DNA from: Anthoceros angustus
Lineage: Eukaryota; Streptophyta; Anthocerotopsida; Anthocerotales; Anthocerotaceae
NCBI GenBank assembly: GCA_010909165.1
Contig: MU008150.1
Span: 558,001-622,000 of the forward strand
Reading direction: 5' to 3'
DNA: 64,000 bases
Part shown: positions 9,334 to 21,650 of the stretch, in pieces
Position numbering within the stretch: position 1 is the stretch's first letter
Layout: each line of letters starts with the position of its first letter
Translations under genes and position numbers: made by a program
The notes under the pieces: model-generated
Databases searched by the model: none
Seen by the model: the letters and a program-made list of their open reading frames with translations, nothing else
Told to the model about the DNA's origin: nothing

Positions 9334-10792
9334 CGATGCAGTCACTGTAGGCCTCATGACGTAGCTTTAACGGTATACTCTACAGGAGGATGAGGAGAAT
9401 ATTTAGTTCGTGTCACGTTTTGCATTGTCCAACAGTTTGACGTATGCCACTTCCCATCAGCATCTCTGTTTGCTGTTACAGTGGAACTCGTGAGCTCTCT
9501 GCTCTATTATTGGGTCACTGTAATTCTATTCAATGCAGCTGCCTTGCCTTCCGTTGACCATGTTGTGTGCGATGTGCCAGACTTGTGTCATCCCAGAACT
9601 GTTGCAGCTGCTCTGGCCTTGATGTCAGATGCGTATCGGCATTTTCCCTCCACGTGATCATCAATTTTCGAAATCCGAGCAGCTGCAGACTGTGCCGCGC
9701 TGTGCTGCCCATGTCATCACACAGCCCACGCTTGTTCGTTGTGTTCTTTGTTTGTTTCTTCTGCCACTGGCCAGCCCAATCGCCGTACCAGGTTCACCAG
9801 GTTCTGCACATGACGGGAATCTGCTTGCAGACCGCGTTAAACTTGCTGTGTGGCGGCTGCCCCCGAGCCGCCGCAGAAACCCTGAAGATTCCAGCGCTCA
9901 TCACTGTTTTCCTGCAGCAGCCGGAAGCCGGCGTCCCAGTTGTATGTGTGTGAACAGTTTGATTCCCCTGGTTGGCCACTTGATAGAGCTGATTAGGTGA
10001 TGTCCCGAGCGACACGGATTCCTGGCTGGCCGACTCAGCGATGAGTCAGGGAGATGGAATCCGACTGTGCGAATAGGAAGCTTCTCCTGTACACAGCCGT
10101 CTGGAGGTCGTGGCTATGGCTTGCCTGCAATCTCCGTTACAACTCTCCCACTCCGGTCAACTTTTTCCTGGCAAGGATCGTTCGACATTCTGCACGTCTC
10201 ACGACGGCATGGCGCGTTCATGCATGGGGCTGTGGACAATCGGGTTTGGCGGGGATGGGCTGACGGGGACGAAGTTTCGCGGGCCCCGGGATTTTTAGGG
10301 TTCTGCAGTGTCGCGGTTGCGGCCCAGCGCCTAAACCTCACCCGAAGTTTATTACGCTTTCACCTCATGATCAACTGTGATCTCAAGTACACGGCTTCCA
10401 CTCACTACAGGGCTTTTGGAATTCTCTCTCACAATTAAGCATGCTCAGCTCCATGGCCTACAGCCTGCTGTGCAAAAGTTCTCGGCTTCTTCTGTGACGG
10501 ACACTTCCAGGGCTTAGTTGAGGACTAGCTAGCAGTCCTCCTGTGCAAATATTTCTCCCAAAACGCCTTTTTCCTCTTGGTCGAGTTGTCTGCCCCTGGC
10601 TCTGGCACCAAGTGTGGCCGAACACTATACACATGACATTCACCTTGCTGGACAAGGCCTTGGAGTTTGCGCACCATTTGGCTTAGTAACCCACAAGTAT
10701 GTTGCTCAATTTGAGGGTGGCTTGCTACTAGTTCCGCTACAGATGCGAGCAATGCTTTACAATCCGTTCCTTTCGAGCGCTCCTATGTGCTC
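9334..10792. other. 3' flank of SAMDC copy 2, nothing recognised
   Basis: Several ORFs of 60-130 codons overlap on both strands, but none has a domain, plausible splice structure or family resemblance that I recognise. Part should be the SAMDC 3' UTR and part the 3' flank of the transposase gene. Confidence 0.5.
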
Positions 10793-12540
10793 TCAGCAAG
10801 GCGATGGCAACCTCACTCTAGTCTCTGTAATTGAGCTAGTCCCTTGGCTAGCACATGCTTTGTTACATACAGCCTGAACACCTACATGGGACACATCTCT
10901 ACTGTGGGATTTCACTTGTAGAAGTTGTTGCACAAGGTATCTCGTAGGAGTAAGTTTGTGCAACATAAGTAAGACCTTCAGCTGGTGCTTGCATATCTGG
11001 CCTTGCAGAGACCAAGGGCAACTGCAAAACGCCCAAGGACTCCCTGCATTTTGCACTTCATACAACATGTTATGTGCTAAACTATAAACGTAAGCCGAGC
11101 TATCTATGTCTGTAGGCAAAGTAACATCAGTATCCACTATCTTCATAGCTTTCGACAGAGAGTGTTCCATGATGGATTCTACCTTAGAATTTCGTACCAA
11201 CCCAGCTTTCTTACACTGCACTTGATACCAGAAATGAACTTCCACCTGATTCACAAGGGTGTGCAAGAACTAGTCCACACGATGCCCTCTCAGTGTCTTC
11301 TTTCGTAAGGCTAGCTCTATCCTTCAAGTGCCGATGATAGGCCTCTATACTAGAGTTGCAATCTTGGCTTGCATGAGGCACTGTGCGGACATGTTTTAAC
11401 CATATATGCATGTTTGATCCCCACTGACCTTTGAAGTAGTTGATGAACGTGGGCTCCTGACTCTCATACGTTGCATAGAACGACTCAAGTTGTAATTGGC
11501 AATCCTCCCAGGTGTTGGAACTGGAGCTTGAGAAGTACATAATCTTCCCTAGTTGCTGCATTATGTCTCTCCTTGTTTGGGAGGACTTCACATTTTGTAG
11601 AAGGTGACGTAACCAACAACGCCTTACATGCCAAAGACAAAGGAAGACAAGACAGTCCTCACCAAAGACCCTGGTGATGGCATTGATCTCAGCCAAGCAG
11701 TCATTTACTAGAAAAGCATTTGGTAACCAAGAAGGATCAACCCCAACATTTTTTGCTTTATTGCCGACAACCAAGCCGAGATGCCATCTGCAGTCGCATC
11801 CTTTGTTAATATCCATGCCACTGGTATGCCATTGAAATGGTCATCGAACACAAGAATACTGAACAGTTGAAACTGCATGCAACACGGTTTTCAAAGACTC
11901 AATATTATTGCATGCCTATCTGATAAAATACATATAGTTTAGGGCACTATTCACTAGGGCACCTTTACTTATGCTTTAATTTATCTCTAGGGCATTAAGT
12001 AGTTACTTAGTTAGTTGTCCTAGGATGTTAGTTGTTATATTAGTTACAACCAACTGACGGTTATAACAACTTATGGTTATGTTCCGCTCAACCAGATGTT
12101 ATCCACTAACCACCTTGCCTATAAATAGGCTTTGTACTTTCTATTATATACATTATAATACAAGCATCTTTTATGCTAGAGCTTAGCATGATTTTCATCA
12201 CTATCATACATGAGGACATGAAGCACACTGAGCAAAGATGAACATGCCAAGTACTTACGTGCCACTTGTTTGTCCCGAAGCTCGCATCTATAGCAATGAT
12301 TGAATTGTGACCCCACTTGAGCATCATAGTTCGCATGAACTCGGTTTGGACTCCAAGCACAAAGTCAGTTGAGGAGGTTTGTTGGCCAGGTGAGGGATAG
12401 AAAACAAGGTCTTCGTTCATATCAATCCAAAGCCGCACACTATCCTGGTCATTCTCATGGAGCTCATAAACCCTAGATTTTACTTCCTTTTCAATATTAT
12501 GGATGTCCTTTGGTGTTAGAAAATCATCTCGAGATGCAAG
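10793..12540 (-). CDS. MULE-type transposase with SWIM zinc finger
   Basis: The N-terminal part (about 12540-12258) ends at IAIDASFGTNKWH, the first acidic residue of the MULE catalytic core. A GT donor (cac|gtaagt) follows, and after about 370 bp the reading resumes with LVFDDHFNGIPVAWILTKDA. The second aspartate lies in PSWLPNAFLVNDCLAEINAI and the glutamate in SSIEAYHRHLK, so all three catalytic positions are present. A SWIM finger (CSC...CKH, near 11000) closes the protein, as in plant Mutator-like transposases and their domesticated FAR1/FHY3-like relatives. One base is missing after AIKQK near an A run, and the frame changes again near 11265. No terminal inverted repeats or target duplication were found, so it may be an old transposon gene or a host-kept one. 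Confidence 0.78.
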
Positions 12541-13369
12541 TTTTCAAACCCCGAGACATGTTGATGGGTGCACAATGGTGAGAAGCCCGTTTGAAGTAGA
12601 TGTGAAGAATAGACACTCGCGCTGTACAAGAATGCCCGGCAGGACATACTGGAAGTGTATTAGACGAAAACACAATGTTACAAGATGCCAAAAGCCTTGC
12701 CAATGAGTACAGGATACATGATTGAAGTGAGGAGCAACCAATAAAGCTTAACAATCCCTCGCGCTCACGAGGAAGCCCTGTTGCTCCGTGAAATTGAGAG
12801 CTAGTGCACATGGAATTCCAAAAGCCCTGCAGTGAGTAGAAGCCGTGCACTTGAGATCAGGGTTACTGAAGAGCCTTGAGAACCATAACGCTCATAAGGA
12901 AGACCTGCTGCAGAATGCCTTGAGCCTTGGCATGGAAGGAAAGCTCATGCTTGAGTTCACGATCGACCAAAAGCCTGAAGAGCAAAAGGCCGTTCAAACT
13001 CCATAGCCCGCGAATGCACTTCGTCGCGGAAGTGCAGCTTGGACGAATACGAAAATATACATATAAATACATACAGATCTGTAGATACGTATGTACACAA
13101 GAATGTAGGGGACCAATTTGGGTGCGAATCGGGCAAACAAACGGCGAGGTATTGAAAACTAGCCGGTGGAGTGGAGACGGTGGCCGGGCGCGTAACGACG
13201 AATCTCGCACGCCCCTCGAGAACCAGGTGATAAACTTCGGGTGAGGTCTAGGTGTCGGGCGGTTGCGGAGCAGGTTCGGCGGGTTGTTTTGATTTTGGCG
13301 AGTTGCCCTCTTGGGCTACTGGGGGCTCGCTATACATAGTGCACACTCTGTATGTTCGGTAAAGGTCGG
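12541..13369. other. Unassigned region left of the transposon block
   Basis: Short ORFs on both strands show no recognisable family. From 13241 on, the sequence is copied again at 14938 (see the gypsy left LTR). It probably contains the left end of the LINE-like element, but I cannot place that end. Confidence 0.4.
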
Positions 13370-13733
13370 AATTTTCTATCTCAAATTTTTGATATCTTCT
13401 TGGCCCTAAATCTTCCAAGTCCTTTTGTCGTCTGCACCTGTTCTCTATTCAGACTTTATCCACCATCTGTCCTTTTCAGTAAGTTTTTTCCATCAAATTT
13501 TAAGCAGTTGTGGTTATCGTTCTTGGTTATCCCTCAGCACTTTCGAGGTACGCTAATTGTTGTGGGGAGAGCACTAATTGTTCTATGCTCTCCCGAATGG
13601 GACGGTCCACACCTTTTAGGACCCTCAAGGACACTCCCTGTTTGGTCTGTGCCCAGCTTTACCACGAAATTGAAAGGGTAAAAACCCACATTGGGTATAT
13701 GCATAAGGACTTCAACCAAACTACTTGGGCAGC
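13370..13733 (+). mobile_element. LINE-like retroelement, fragment A (5' zinc-finger part)
   Basis: The + strand reads a C2H2-type finger, CLVCAQLYHEIERVKTHIGY followed by MH, with CX2C-X12-HX4H spacing, typical of the N-terminal part of plant non-LTR polyproteins. The reading stops at 13733, exactly where the gypsy LTR begins. Joined across the gypsy element, the sequence continues at 28487. This supports one element interrupted by another. Confidence 0.6.
13729..13733. repeat. Target site duplication GCAGC, left copy
   Basis: The five bases before the outermost LTR start (TGTGGCG at 13734) are GCAGC, the same as the five bases after the far LTR end at 28482-28486. Confidence 0.85.
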
Positions 13734-14937
13734 TGTGGCGCGACTTTTGCTGATGGCCAGCCGGGCGCGCACAATCCCGTGTCGTTGTAGGAAGAAGTCC
13801 GTTCCCAAGGGAATGATAGGCTCCGGCTTCGTGTGATTCCTACCCCTAGCGCTCACCCTCAACACACATACTCCTAACTACTCACAACGCTCACCGACAG
13901 CCGATGGCTAAACGCTTAAGGACCTGCTCGTCTCAGTATCGCTCATCATCCTTCCCTCACACCCATCCTTTCCTCTCTCCCTCACGCTACACTCCTCGCC
14001 TTAGAAAAGACGCTGGTTACGCCGACCTCCGTCTGCCGCCTCTCCGTCCGGCTCTACACGCCTCCCGAGTCCTCCTCCGGCCACAGCCCAAATTGTCGGT
14101 CGTCGCGCTGGACGAGCACGGTCACCACCACCCTTCCCCGCACACACCACAACGCTAAGTCCGCCACCGGACCTTGATCAATCTCCCGAGCTGCCGTGGC
14201 TCGCCTGACTCAGACTCACGTTAGCAAGAAGACACACAAAGGTCTCGCAAGAACGCTGATCAACACCAAGAGAAAGATGATTTACTAGAGCAAATTTCTC
14301 TCTTATATCGCGCGCCAAGCGGCGCCTTTATTACACCCCTATTCTCGAAATGATAGCCTCGGTATACCCTAATCGGCCACCTATCCTATCCCCTATCTCC
14401 TTCACGACTGGAAGGTCCCGGCCCCGCCGAATGGGTGGTCCAACTTCGTCCCCGACAGCTTGTGCACCCAATCGGATGATCCGTGAGGCGGGCCCTCCTC
14501 TCCCGAATCCTGCCGTAGTTACCGCGGCGGTTCGACAACCGCCACACCACGACGCCATCCTCCCCTCGCCTCCCTCGGGTCCTTCACGGCCACCACCATC
14601 TCCCTAGCGAAGTCGAAGGCTCTCCCATCGCTGCAGCCCGGCCCTCGAGGTCTGCCTCGACTCCCGAACTTCGGAGTCCGGCTTATTTCCCGAGTCCACC
14701 GGCCAGGTCCGACCTTGTCTCGGGTCCGACTGTGGTCCGGATGACACGGGTCCGGACTGTGGTCCGGACTTACACGGGTCCGGACTGTGGTCCGGCCTCC
14801 GGGTCCGGACTGTGGTCCGCCTCCCTCGGGTCCGGACAAAGTCCGACTCACGCCCACCCGCCTCCTCACGGACTCCTCCGTGGCTCCCTCAAGTCCTCCC
14901 TGCTCCCGATCGCCTGTGACTCTTCCCTCCTTCCATG

Positions 14938-15408
14938 GTGAGGTCTAGGTGTAGGCGGTTGCGGGCAGTTCGGCTGAGTTGTTTTGATTTTAGCGGTTCA
15001 CGGCCTCTTGGGGCTCTGAGGCTCGCTCGCTATACATAGTGCACACTGTATGTTCGGTAAAATTGAATTTTCTATCTCAAATTTTTGATATCTTCTTGGC
15101 CCTAAATCTTCCAAGTCCTTTTGCCTGCACTGCTTCTCTATTACTTTATCCACCATCTCCTTTGATGTTTTTTCCATCAAATTTTAAGCGATTGTGGTTA
15201 TATCGTTCTTGGTTATCCCTCGGCGCACTTTGATCGCTAATTGTTGTGGGAGAGCACTAATTGTTCTATGCTCTCCGAATGGGACGGTCCACACCTTTTA
15301 GGACCCTCAAGGACACTCCTGTTTAGTGCATGCCCAGCTTTACGAAATTGAAAGGGTAAAACCCACATTGGTATATGCATAAGGACTTCAACCAAACTAC
15401 TTAGGCGT
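14938..15408 (+). repeat. Second copy of the flanking DNA (13241-13733)
   Basis: Starts gtgaggtctagg like 13241 and runs through tatacatagtgcacac and ttttgatatcttcttggccc to the second LTR start at 15409. Many one- or two-base losses separate the copies. The LINE-like finger region is included. Confidence 0.85.
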
Positions 15409-16363
15409 GTGGCGCGACTTTTAGCGATGTGGCCGGCTAGATCGCGTGTCGTTGTAGGAAGAAGTCCGTTCCCAAGGGAATGATAGGCTCCGTTTACGCG
15501 TTTGGTGATTCCTACCGTCCTTAGCGCTCGTTCTCAACACACATACTCCTAACTACTCTCACAGCGTTCTCTGAGGCCGGTATGGCCAAGCGTTTAAGGA
15601 CCGTTCGCGTCCGTATCGTTCACATCATCCTCACATCCATCCTTTCCTCTCTCCCTCACGCTACACTCTTGGTCTTAGAAAAAGGCGCGGGTTACCTGAT
15701 CCGGACCTCCTCGTCGTTCGCGGGGCCTCTCCGTCCGGCTCTACACGCCTCCCGAGTTCCTCCGGCTCACCCGTTCAGTCCGTTCGTGGGGTCGGCGGCT
15801 CCGGACGACCGATCACCGGTCACCCTTCCCCGCACACACCACAACGCTGCTAAGTCCGCCACCGGACCTTGATCAATCTCCCGGAGTCGTGCACCTTTCG
15901 GTGACTCGGGACTCACGTTAGCAAGAAGACTCACAAAGGTGCAGCAGCGGCATCAACACCAAGAGAAGATGCTTTACTAAACTCGGCCCTCTTATCTGCG
16001 CCCAAGGTGCGTCTTTATTACACCCCTATTACGGGCGTGCTTATTTCGGTATACCCTAATCGGCCACCTACCATCCTATTCTCCCCTATCTCCTTCGCCC
16101 ATTGTGGTGGGAAGGTCACAGGCCCTCGGATGGGTGGTCCAACTCTTCCCGACAGCTTGTGGCGCAATCGGATGATCCGTGAGGCGGGCCCTCCTCTCTC
16201 CCGGAATCTGTCGGGTTGGGCTCGGCGGCGGCAACGCCCAACCTCGATAGTCGCCGATTTTCCTCCGCCTCCGCCGGCCTCCCCACAGGTCCCTTGGTGG
16301 GGCCACCATCGGCTCCCCTAAGCGTAAGTCGAAGGGGCTCCTCCTCCGCCTCCGCCTCCCTCG

Positions 16364-16530
16364 GGTCCGGACTGTGGTCCGGACAAAGTCCGGACTGTGG
16401 TCCGGACTGTGGTCCGGACTGTGGTCCGGACTGTGGTCCGGACTGTGGTCCGGACCTCGTGGTCCGGACAAAGTCCGGACTGTGGTCCGGACTGTGGTCC
16501 GGACTGTGGTCCGGACTGTGGTCCGGACTT
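16364..16530. repeat. GGTCCGGACTGT minisatellite in the LTR
   Basis: About a dozen 12-bp units, some variant (GGACAAAGTCC), in tandem. Each unit contains the palindrome TCCGGA. The other LTR copies carry only a few degenerate units at the same place (about 14750-14830, 17930-18000, 26400-26530). The repeat generates artificial ORFs such as WSGLWSGL. Confidence 0.92.
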
Positions 16531-19500
16531 GGTCCGCCTCCCTCGGGTCCGGACAAAGTCCGACTCACGCCCACCAGGTTTCCTCCTCACGGACTCCTCC
16601 GTGGCTCTCCCTCAAGTCCTCCACTGCTCCCGATCGCAGTGACTCCCCGTTGGCCCCTCCTTCCATGGTGAGGTGCGGGTGCTTACCTCGATCGCATCCG
16701 CCTCCCTCGTTCTGCTCCTCCTTTTCCGCCTCCTCTCCGCCTCCGCTCCGTCATCTCAAGCAGGGGCCACTAGGGTCCTGTCTTTGTCCCCGTGGCCTTC
16801 ATCTCCTTGGCCCGGCCTCCGGGTCCGTCCGTTTGCGGCGGCGTCGAGAGGCTTCACGCCGGGGGCTCGGCGTGGTAATAGGCAAAGTCCGAATCGACTT
16901 GTTGAATTGCTCTTCCACGTGTGCGGGCACCGATACTCCCTCCGCCATAAGTGTTCCGGAGCCGGGCGGCCGCTTGTTGGGCCACCTCCCGCCAGATTTG
17001 ATACCCGGAGTCAGACACGCGAGGCTACAGGGCGGCCCCCACCTCCTCACGGACTCCTCCGCCTCCGCCTCCGCTGCTTCTCCATTGCCACCATCCCGCC
17101 ATAGCGCAGCTGCTCCTTCCGCCTTTCTCACCGGACCAGCAGCCTTCTTTCGCCCGCGCCTCCGCTCATTCTCGCCTTTAGCCCGCCACCTCTCCGCCTC
17201 CGCCGCCTCCGCCTCCGCCTCCGCCTCCGCCTCCGCCGCCTCCGCCTCCGCCTCCTCCTCCGGCCACAGCCCAAATTGTCGGTCGTCGCGCTGGACGAGC
17301 ACGGTCACCACCACCCTTCCCGCACACACCACAACGCTAAGTCCGCCACCGGACCTTTGATCAATCTCCCGAGCTGCCGTGGCTCGCCTGACTCAGACTC
17401 ACGTTAGCAAGAAGACACACAAAGGTCTCGCAAGAACGCTGATCAACACCAAGAGAAAGATGATTTACTAGAGCAAATTTCTCTCTTATATCGCGCGCCA
17501 AGCGGCGCCTTTATTACACCCCTATTCTCGAAATGATAGCCTCGGTATACCCTAATCGGCCACCTATCCTATCCCCTATCTCCTTCACGACTGGAAGGTC
17601 CTGGCCCCGCCGAATGGGTGGTCCAACTTCGTCCCCGACAGCTTGTGCACCCAATCGGATGATCCGTGAGGCGGGCCCTCCTCTCCCGAATCCTGCCGTA
17701 GTTACCGCGGCGGTTCGACAACCGCCACACCACGACATCCTCCCCCTCGCCTCCCTCGGGTCCTTCACGGCCACCACCATCTCCCTAGCGAAGTCGAAGG
17801 CTCTCCCATCGCTGCAGCCCGGCCCTCGAGGTCTGCCTCGACTCCCGAACTTCGGAGTCCGGCTTATTTCCCGAGTCCACCGGCCAGGTCCGACCTTGTC
17901 TCGGGTCCGACCTGGTCCGGATGACACGGGTCCTGACTCGTGGTCCGGACTTACACGGGTCCCACTGTGGTCCGGACTTACCGAGGTCCGACTTGGTCCG
18001 CCTCCCTCGGGTCCGGACAAAGTCCGACTCACGCCCACCCGCCTCCTCACGGACTCCTCCGTGGCTCCCTCAAGTCCTCCCTGCTCCCGATCGCCTGTGA
18101 CTCTTCCCTCCTTCCATGGTGAGGTGCGGGTGCTTACCCGCATCCGCCTCGCTCGCCTCCGCCGCCTCCCTCCGCCGCCTCCGCTATCTTCCAAACAGGC
18201 CACTAGGGTCCCCGTGGCCCCCCGTGGCCTTCATCTCCTTCTCGAGCCTTCCGTGGGTCCGTCTGCTTGCGCCGCCGAGAGGCTTTCATCGCCTTCAGAG
18301 CTCCGTGGTAATAGGCAAAGTCCGAATCGACTTGTTGAATTGCCTCTTCCACGGTGCCCGAGCACCCGATACTCCCTCCGCCATAAGTGTTCCGGAGCCG
18401 GGCGTGTCGCCCTTGTTGGGCCACCTCCCGCCAGATTTGATCGGAGCCGGGTCAGACACGCGAGGCTACAAGGGCCCTGTCACCTCCTCACCGCCACTGT
18501 TGCTCCACCCGCCCAGCCTCCGCTGCTTCCTCTCCATCGCCATTCCATAGCGCAGCTGCTCCTTCCGCCTTTCTCACCGGACCAGCAGCCTTTTTCTGCC
18601 CAAAGGCTCGCCTCCGCTCATTCTGCCTTAGCCCTCCCTCTCCAAAGCTGTACCTCCGTCCGACCCGACTTCCTCCAGCCTCCTTCGTAGCTGCAACGCC
18701 CAACCTCGATAGTCGCCGATTTTCCTCCGCCTCGACGGAGCCGAGGCACTCTATTTCGCGGCTCAAGGTCGTGGATTCTCTCGCTGAGAATCACCGCCTC
18801 CGACGATCTTGGAGTTGTAGCTCCAGGTGTCCTTGCTGCCCTCCATCTCGCCTTTCCTCGCACTGCATTCTGAGATCTCCTATCTCCCGAGTGCCGGCCT
18901 CCATCTCCTCCTTCCGCTGGCCCTTGCCTCGCCATAGCCGCGGCCTTCGAGTTAGCCTCCTGCTCATACCGACTCTCCACCGGCCCGATCACGCCTCAGT
19001 GATCCCGGCCGCTTGCCGCGGCTCACCTTCGCCGCTTTTACTGGCTCCACTTGGCGCTTAGCCGGCCAGTCCCGAGCTCTCTCGCTTGTGCCCGCCTCTC
19101 CGCCTCCCGCCTTCCCTCTTCGCCCGCAAGGTCCTCCGCCCGCTGGGCCTCTCGAGCTTGTTTCACTCAGACAAGAAGAACCTTGGCCCGGCCTCCAACC
19201 GCCTGGCCTCGGCTCCGCCACACCCCTCCTCGATCCGAGCGAGGGACTCCGCCTTTTCCTTTGCCTCGGCCGCCTCACTTGCTCTTGAGTTCCACCATCC
19301 TCCTCCGTGGCCTCCACTTCCGGGTCTTCTCACTGCACTCACGAGACCCCAAAGCATTCCGTCCATGACGGCTGACTCAGTTTCTTCCACGGCCACCGGT
19401 GAGGCCCCACAAAGTCCGTAGTGGGAGCCGCATTTCTATCCGCTAAGGACCTCCATACCGCAGCCGAGTAAGTCCGGACTGGGTTCTCCTGGACCTAATC

Positions 19501-19986
19501 AGACCTCAGTCCCGAGTGGTGAGGTCCGAGTCTCACCCTCTTTGGCCGCCAGGAAGTAATCACGTGAAGGCGCCTGTCCGTAATCGCTGTGGGTCCGCAT
19601 GGCTTACTCGACCCTACGCCCGCTTACTCCTTTACGCCGCAGCGCGGGCGTGCCGCTATAACGGCTCGCAAGGTTACGGCCCGACCATCGATGCCCGACC
19701 TCCACTCGGGCCGCCCACGTGGCGCGCCCGTCTCCTCACGCCCGCCTCCTAGGTTACTTTCCGGCTTATCCTGCTTTGACTGGAGTGGGTTCCGGACTTA
19801 TCCGTAGTAGTCCGAGCTTGCCATAGTGGTACCGGGTCCGTTGTTCACTCCGAGTCCGGAGTATACTCCGAGCCTCGTCCAAGCGCTACCCCAATTTATT
19901 CCTCCTTTTCCGCCTTATTTATCCTTCAATCCTAAAAAACAAACCCTACTTATTTCTTAACTCCCTGTGGAAGTGCATAGCCCACA

Positions 19987-19998
19987 TACTCCCTTTCA
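19987..19998 (-). other. Polypurine tract of the gypsy element
   Basis: In element orientation TGAAAGGGAGTA directly precedes the LTR start TGTGGGC, the expected place for plus-strand priming. Confidence 0.75.
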
Positions 19999-20029
19999 TC
20001 ACATGCCTCGCCAACACTAAGCATGATTC

Positions 20030-20870
20030 TTCACCCGCCACCCGTTCACCCGAGTGGGCACAGCTCTCCATCTAGTCAGGGACGGACCCGTTGTCATATA
20101 CTTGCACCACTTGGTACGGACCCATCCATCTCGTGAAGTTTGCGGAAAATGCATGTAACGACTATCATAAAGGAGGGCCGTCCCTTCCTTTACATACTCG
20201 ATTCGATCGGGCGATCGTGCCAAATCTTCACTGGTTTTGCACCAACCGCATCTTCACCGAGCTTCTTCCCCGTCCTGTGCAACAAACCCCAAGAGTCGCC
20301 GAGCTGGCTTTCCTCCGCCTCCCTTCCATCATTACTCGAAAAGTGGGCACTTCAAACTCCACCGGCATTACGGAGAGTGTCCGTAGGTCAAGAAGTAGGT
20401 CCGTTGTGTGGTCACCTTCTCTGTCAACGCCCACGTGGATGGCGCTTGGTATCCGTCATGGGCGTAGTTCACGTGAGTTTATTCGAATCCTGCAGATGAG
20501 CCCATTTGTCTTCTCTCACCCATTGGCCTTAGGATTGTAGGGTGCCGTCTTGCGATGATTGATGCCGAAATACTCCATGGCGGCCACCACATCATTAAGG
20601 AAATGGGTTCCCCTATCACTTACCAACCGCACGACATCCGCGGGTTATGATGTTCTCGAATTTCCGATTTGCGGAGTCCGTTGTCGCCGCCACCGCCTCT
20701 ACCCACCGGGTGAGTCCTGCCACCGTGATGTCCTTTGTGTGTCTTGTCGAGGTGTATAGGTCCAACAAAGTCAATACCCCACTTTTCGAAAGGTGCTGCC
20801 AATATTACTAGCGGCCACCGTGTCGGGTTGGCTTTCCGATCCACGACAAGCATCACACTTCTTCACAAAC
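20030..20870 (-). pseudogene. Gypsy integrase, degenerate
   Basis: The minus strand contains the integrase core start PFEKWGIDFVGPIHLDKTHK. Downstream fragments lie in changing frames up to the polypurine tract. Several stops and shifts break it. The position, last before the 3' LTR, is that of Ty3/gypsy. Confidence 0.75.
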
Positions 20871-21279
20871 CGGTGGGTGTCCCCATACATTGTTGGCCAC
20901 CGGTATCCGCTTCAAAATCTTTTGGTGGTGACTGTCGCGTAGTGTCCTCCCCAATCCTTCGTGCATTCCCCGACGACGCGCTCTCGCGGTTGTAAGTACC
21001 TTCGTTCTACTCCGTCCGGCCCTAATTTGAACACACACCGTTGTACATTCTCAAGGGTCGAGCATAGTGCACGAATGCCTCCTCCGTCCACGAGTCGATT
21101 GGAAGCTCCATTCCCGAGGTACCGCTATTTCTTCGAGGTCGGACGGCCGCCGGACCCTCCCTTCTCCGCTCGCTAAGGCTCGTAGCTTGGGGTTCTCGGT
21201 GGGCTCCTCCGGTTGTACTTTTAGCGCAACCAATGTCTCATCCGGAACGCATCTTCCGATCTCTCAACACCTGTTTTCA

Positions 21280-21650
21280 ATCGTGAAATCGATTTTGGTG
21301 CGCCTCCCTTGTCTTGTTTCCACTTGAACGTGAACTCGCAGGCAACAATATCCACCTTGCTATCCGTCCGGACAGTCCGCCTTTATTCACCGATGCGCAA
21401 AAGTGGTCTACATAGAACACAAACTCACCGGGTAGTGTAGTGTCGAATTTCTTGACAAGATATACCATACCTGCTTCGGTCAGTTGTGTATTTTCGTTCC
21501 GCGGGTGAGTGTCGTCCGGTAGTATACGGGATAATCCCCGCTTGTCGTCCTTCCGCTCAAGACTACTCCGATAGCAAAAGCGGACACATCTACATACACA
21601 TGAAATTTCTGCTCGATCCGGTCCTCTTAGAACCGCGCTTACCAAGGTGT
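21280..21650 (-). pseudogene. Gypsy RNase H region, degenerate
   Basis: Fragments such as HVYVDVSAFAIGVVLS and a later VYLVKKFDTTLPGEFVFYVD resemble the RNase H domain that follows reverse transcriptase in Ty3/gypsy elements. Frames change at least twice. Confidence 0.65.

Larger units (their letters stand above)
13734..19986 (-). repeat. Left (3') LTR, enlarged by tandem duplications
   Basis: Compared with the 3.08-kb right LTR, this region is doubled. The order is LTR start to mid (13734-14937), a copy of flanking DNA (14938-15408), LTR start again to about 17258, then a jump back to the sequence equivalent to 14075 and on to the LTR end at 19986. The block 17260-18120 is almost identical to 14075-14937. 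The copy starting at 15409 is more diverged. Confidence 0.82.

Noticed and set aside
16216-17360. Long ORFs encoding WSGLWSGL-type and Ala/Ser-rich proteins
   Set aside because: They arise from the 12-bp minisatellite and CCTCCG tracts in the LTR, open on both strands, with no domain.
15409-19986. 15409 as the true outer LTR border of the gypsy element
   Set aside because: It has the same LTR start sequence, but the preceding bases do not match the right-hand target duplication GCAGC, whereas those before 13734 do.
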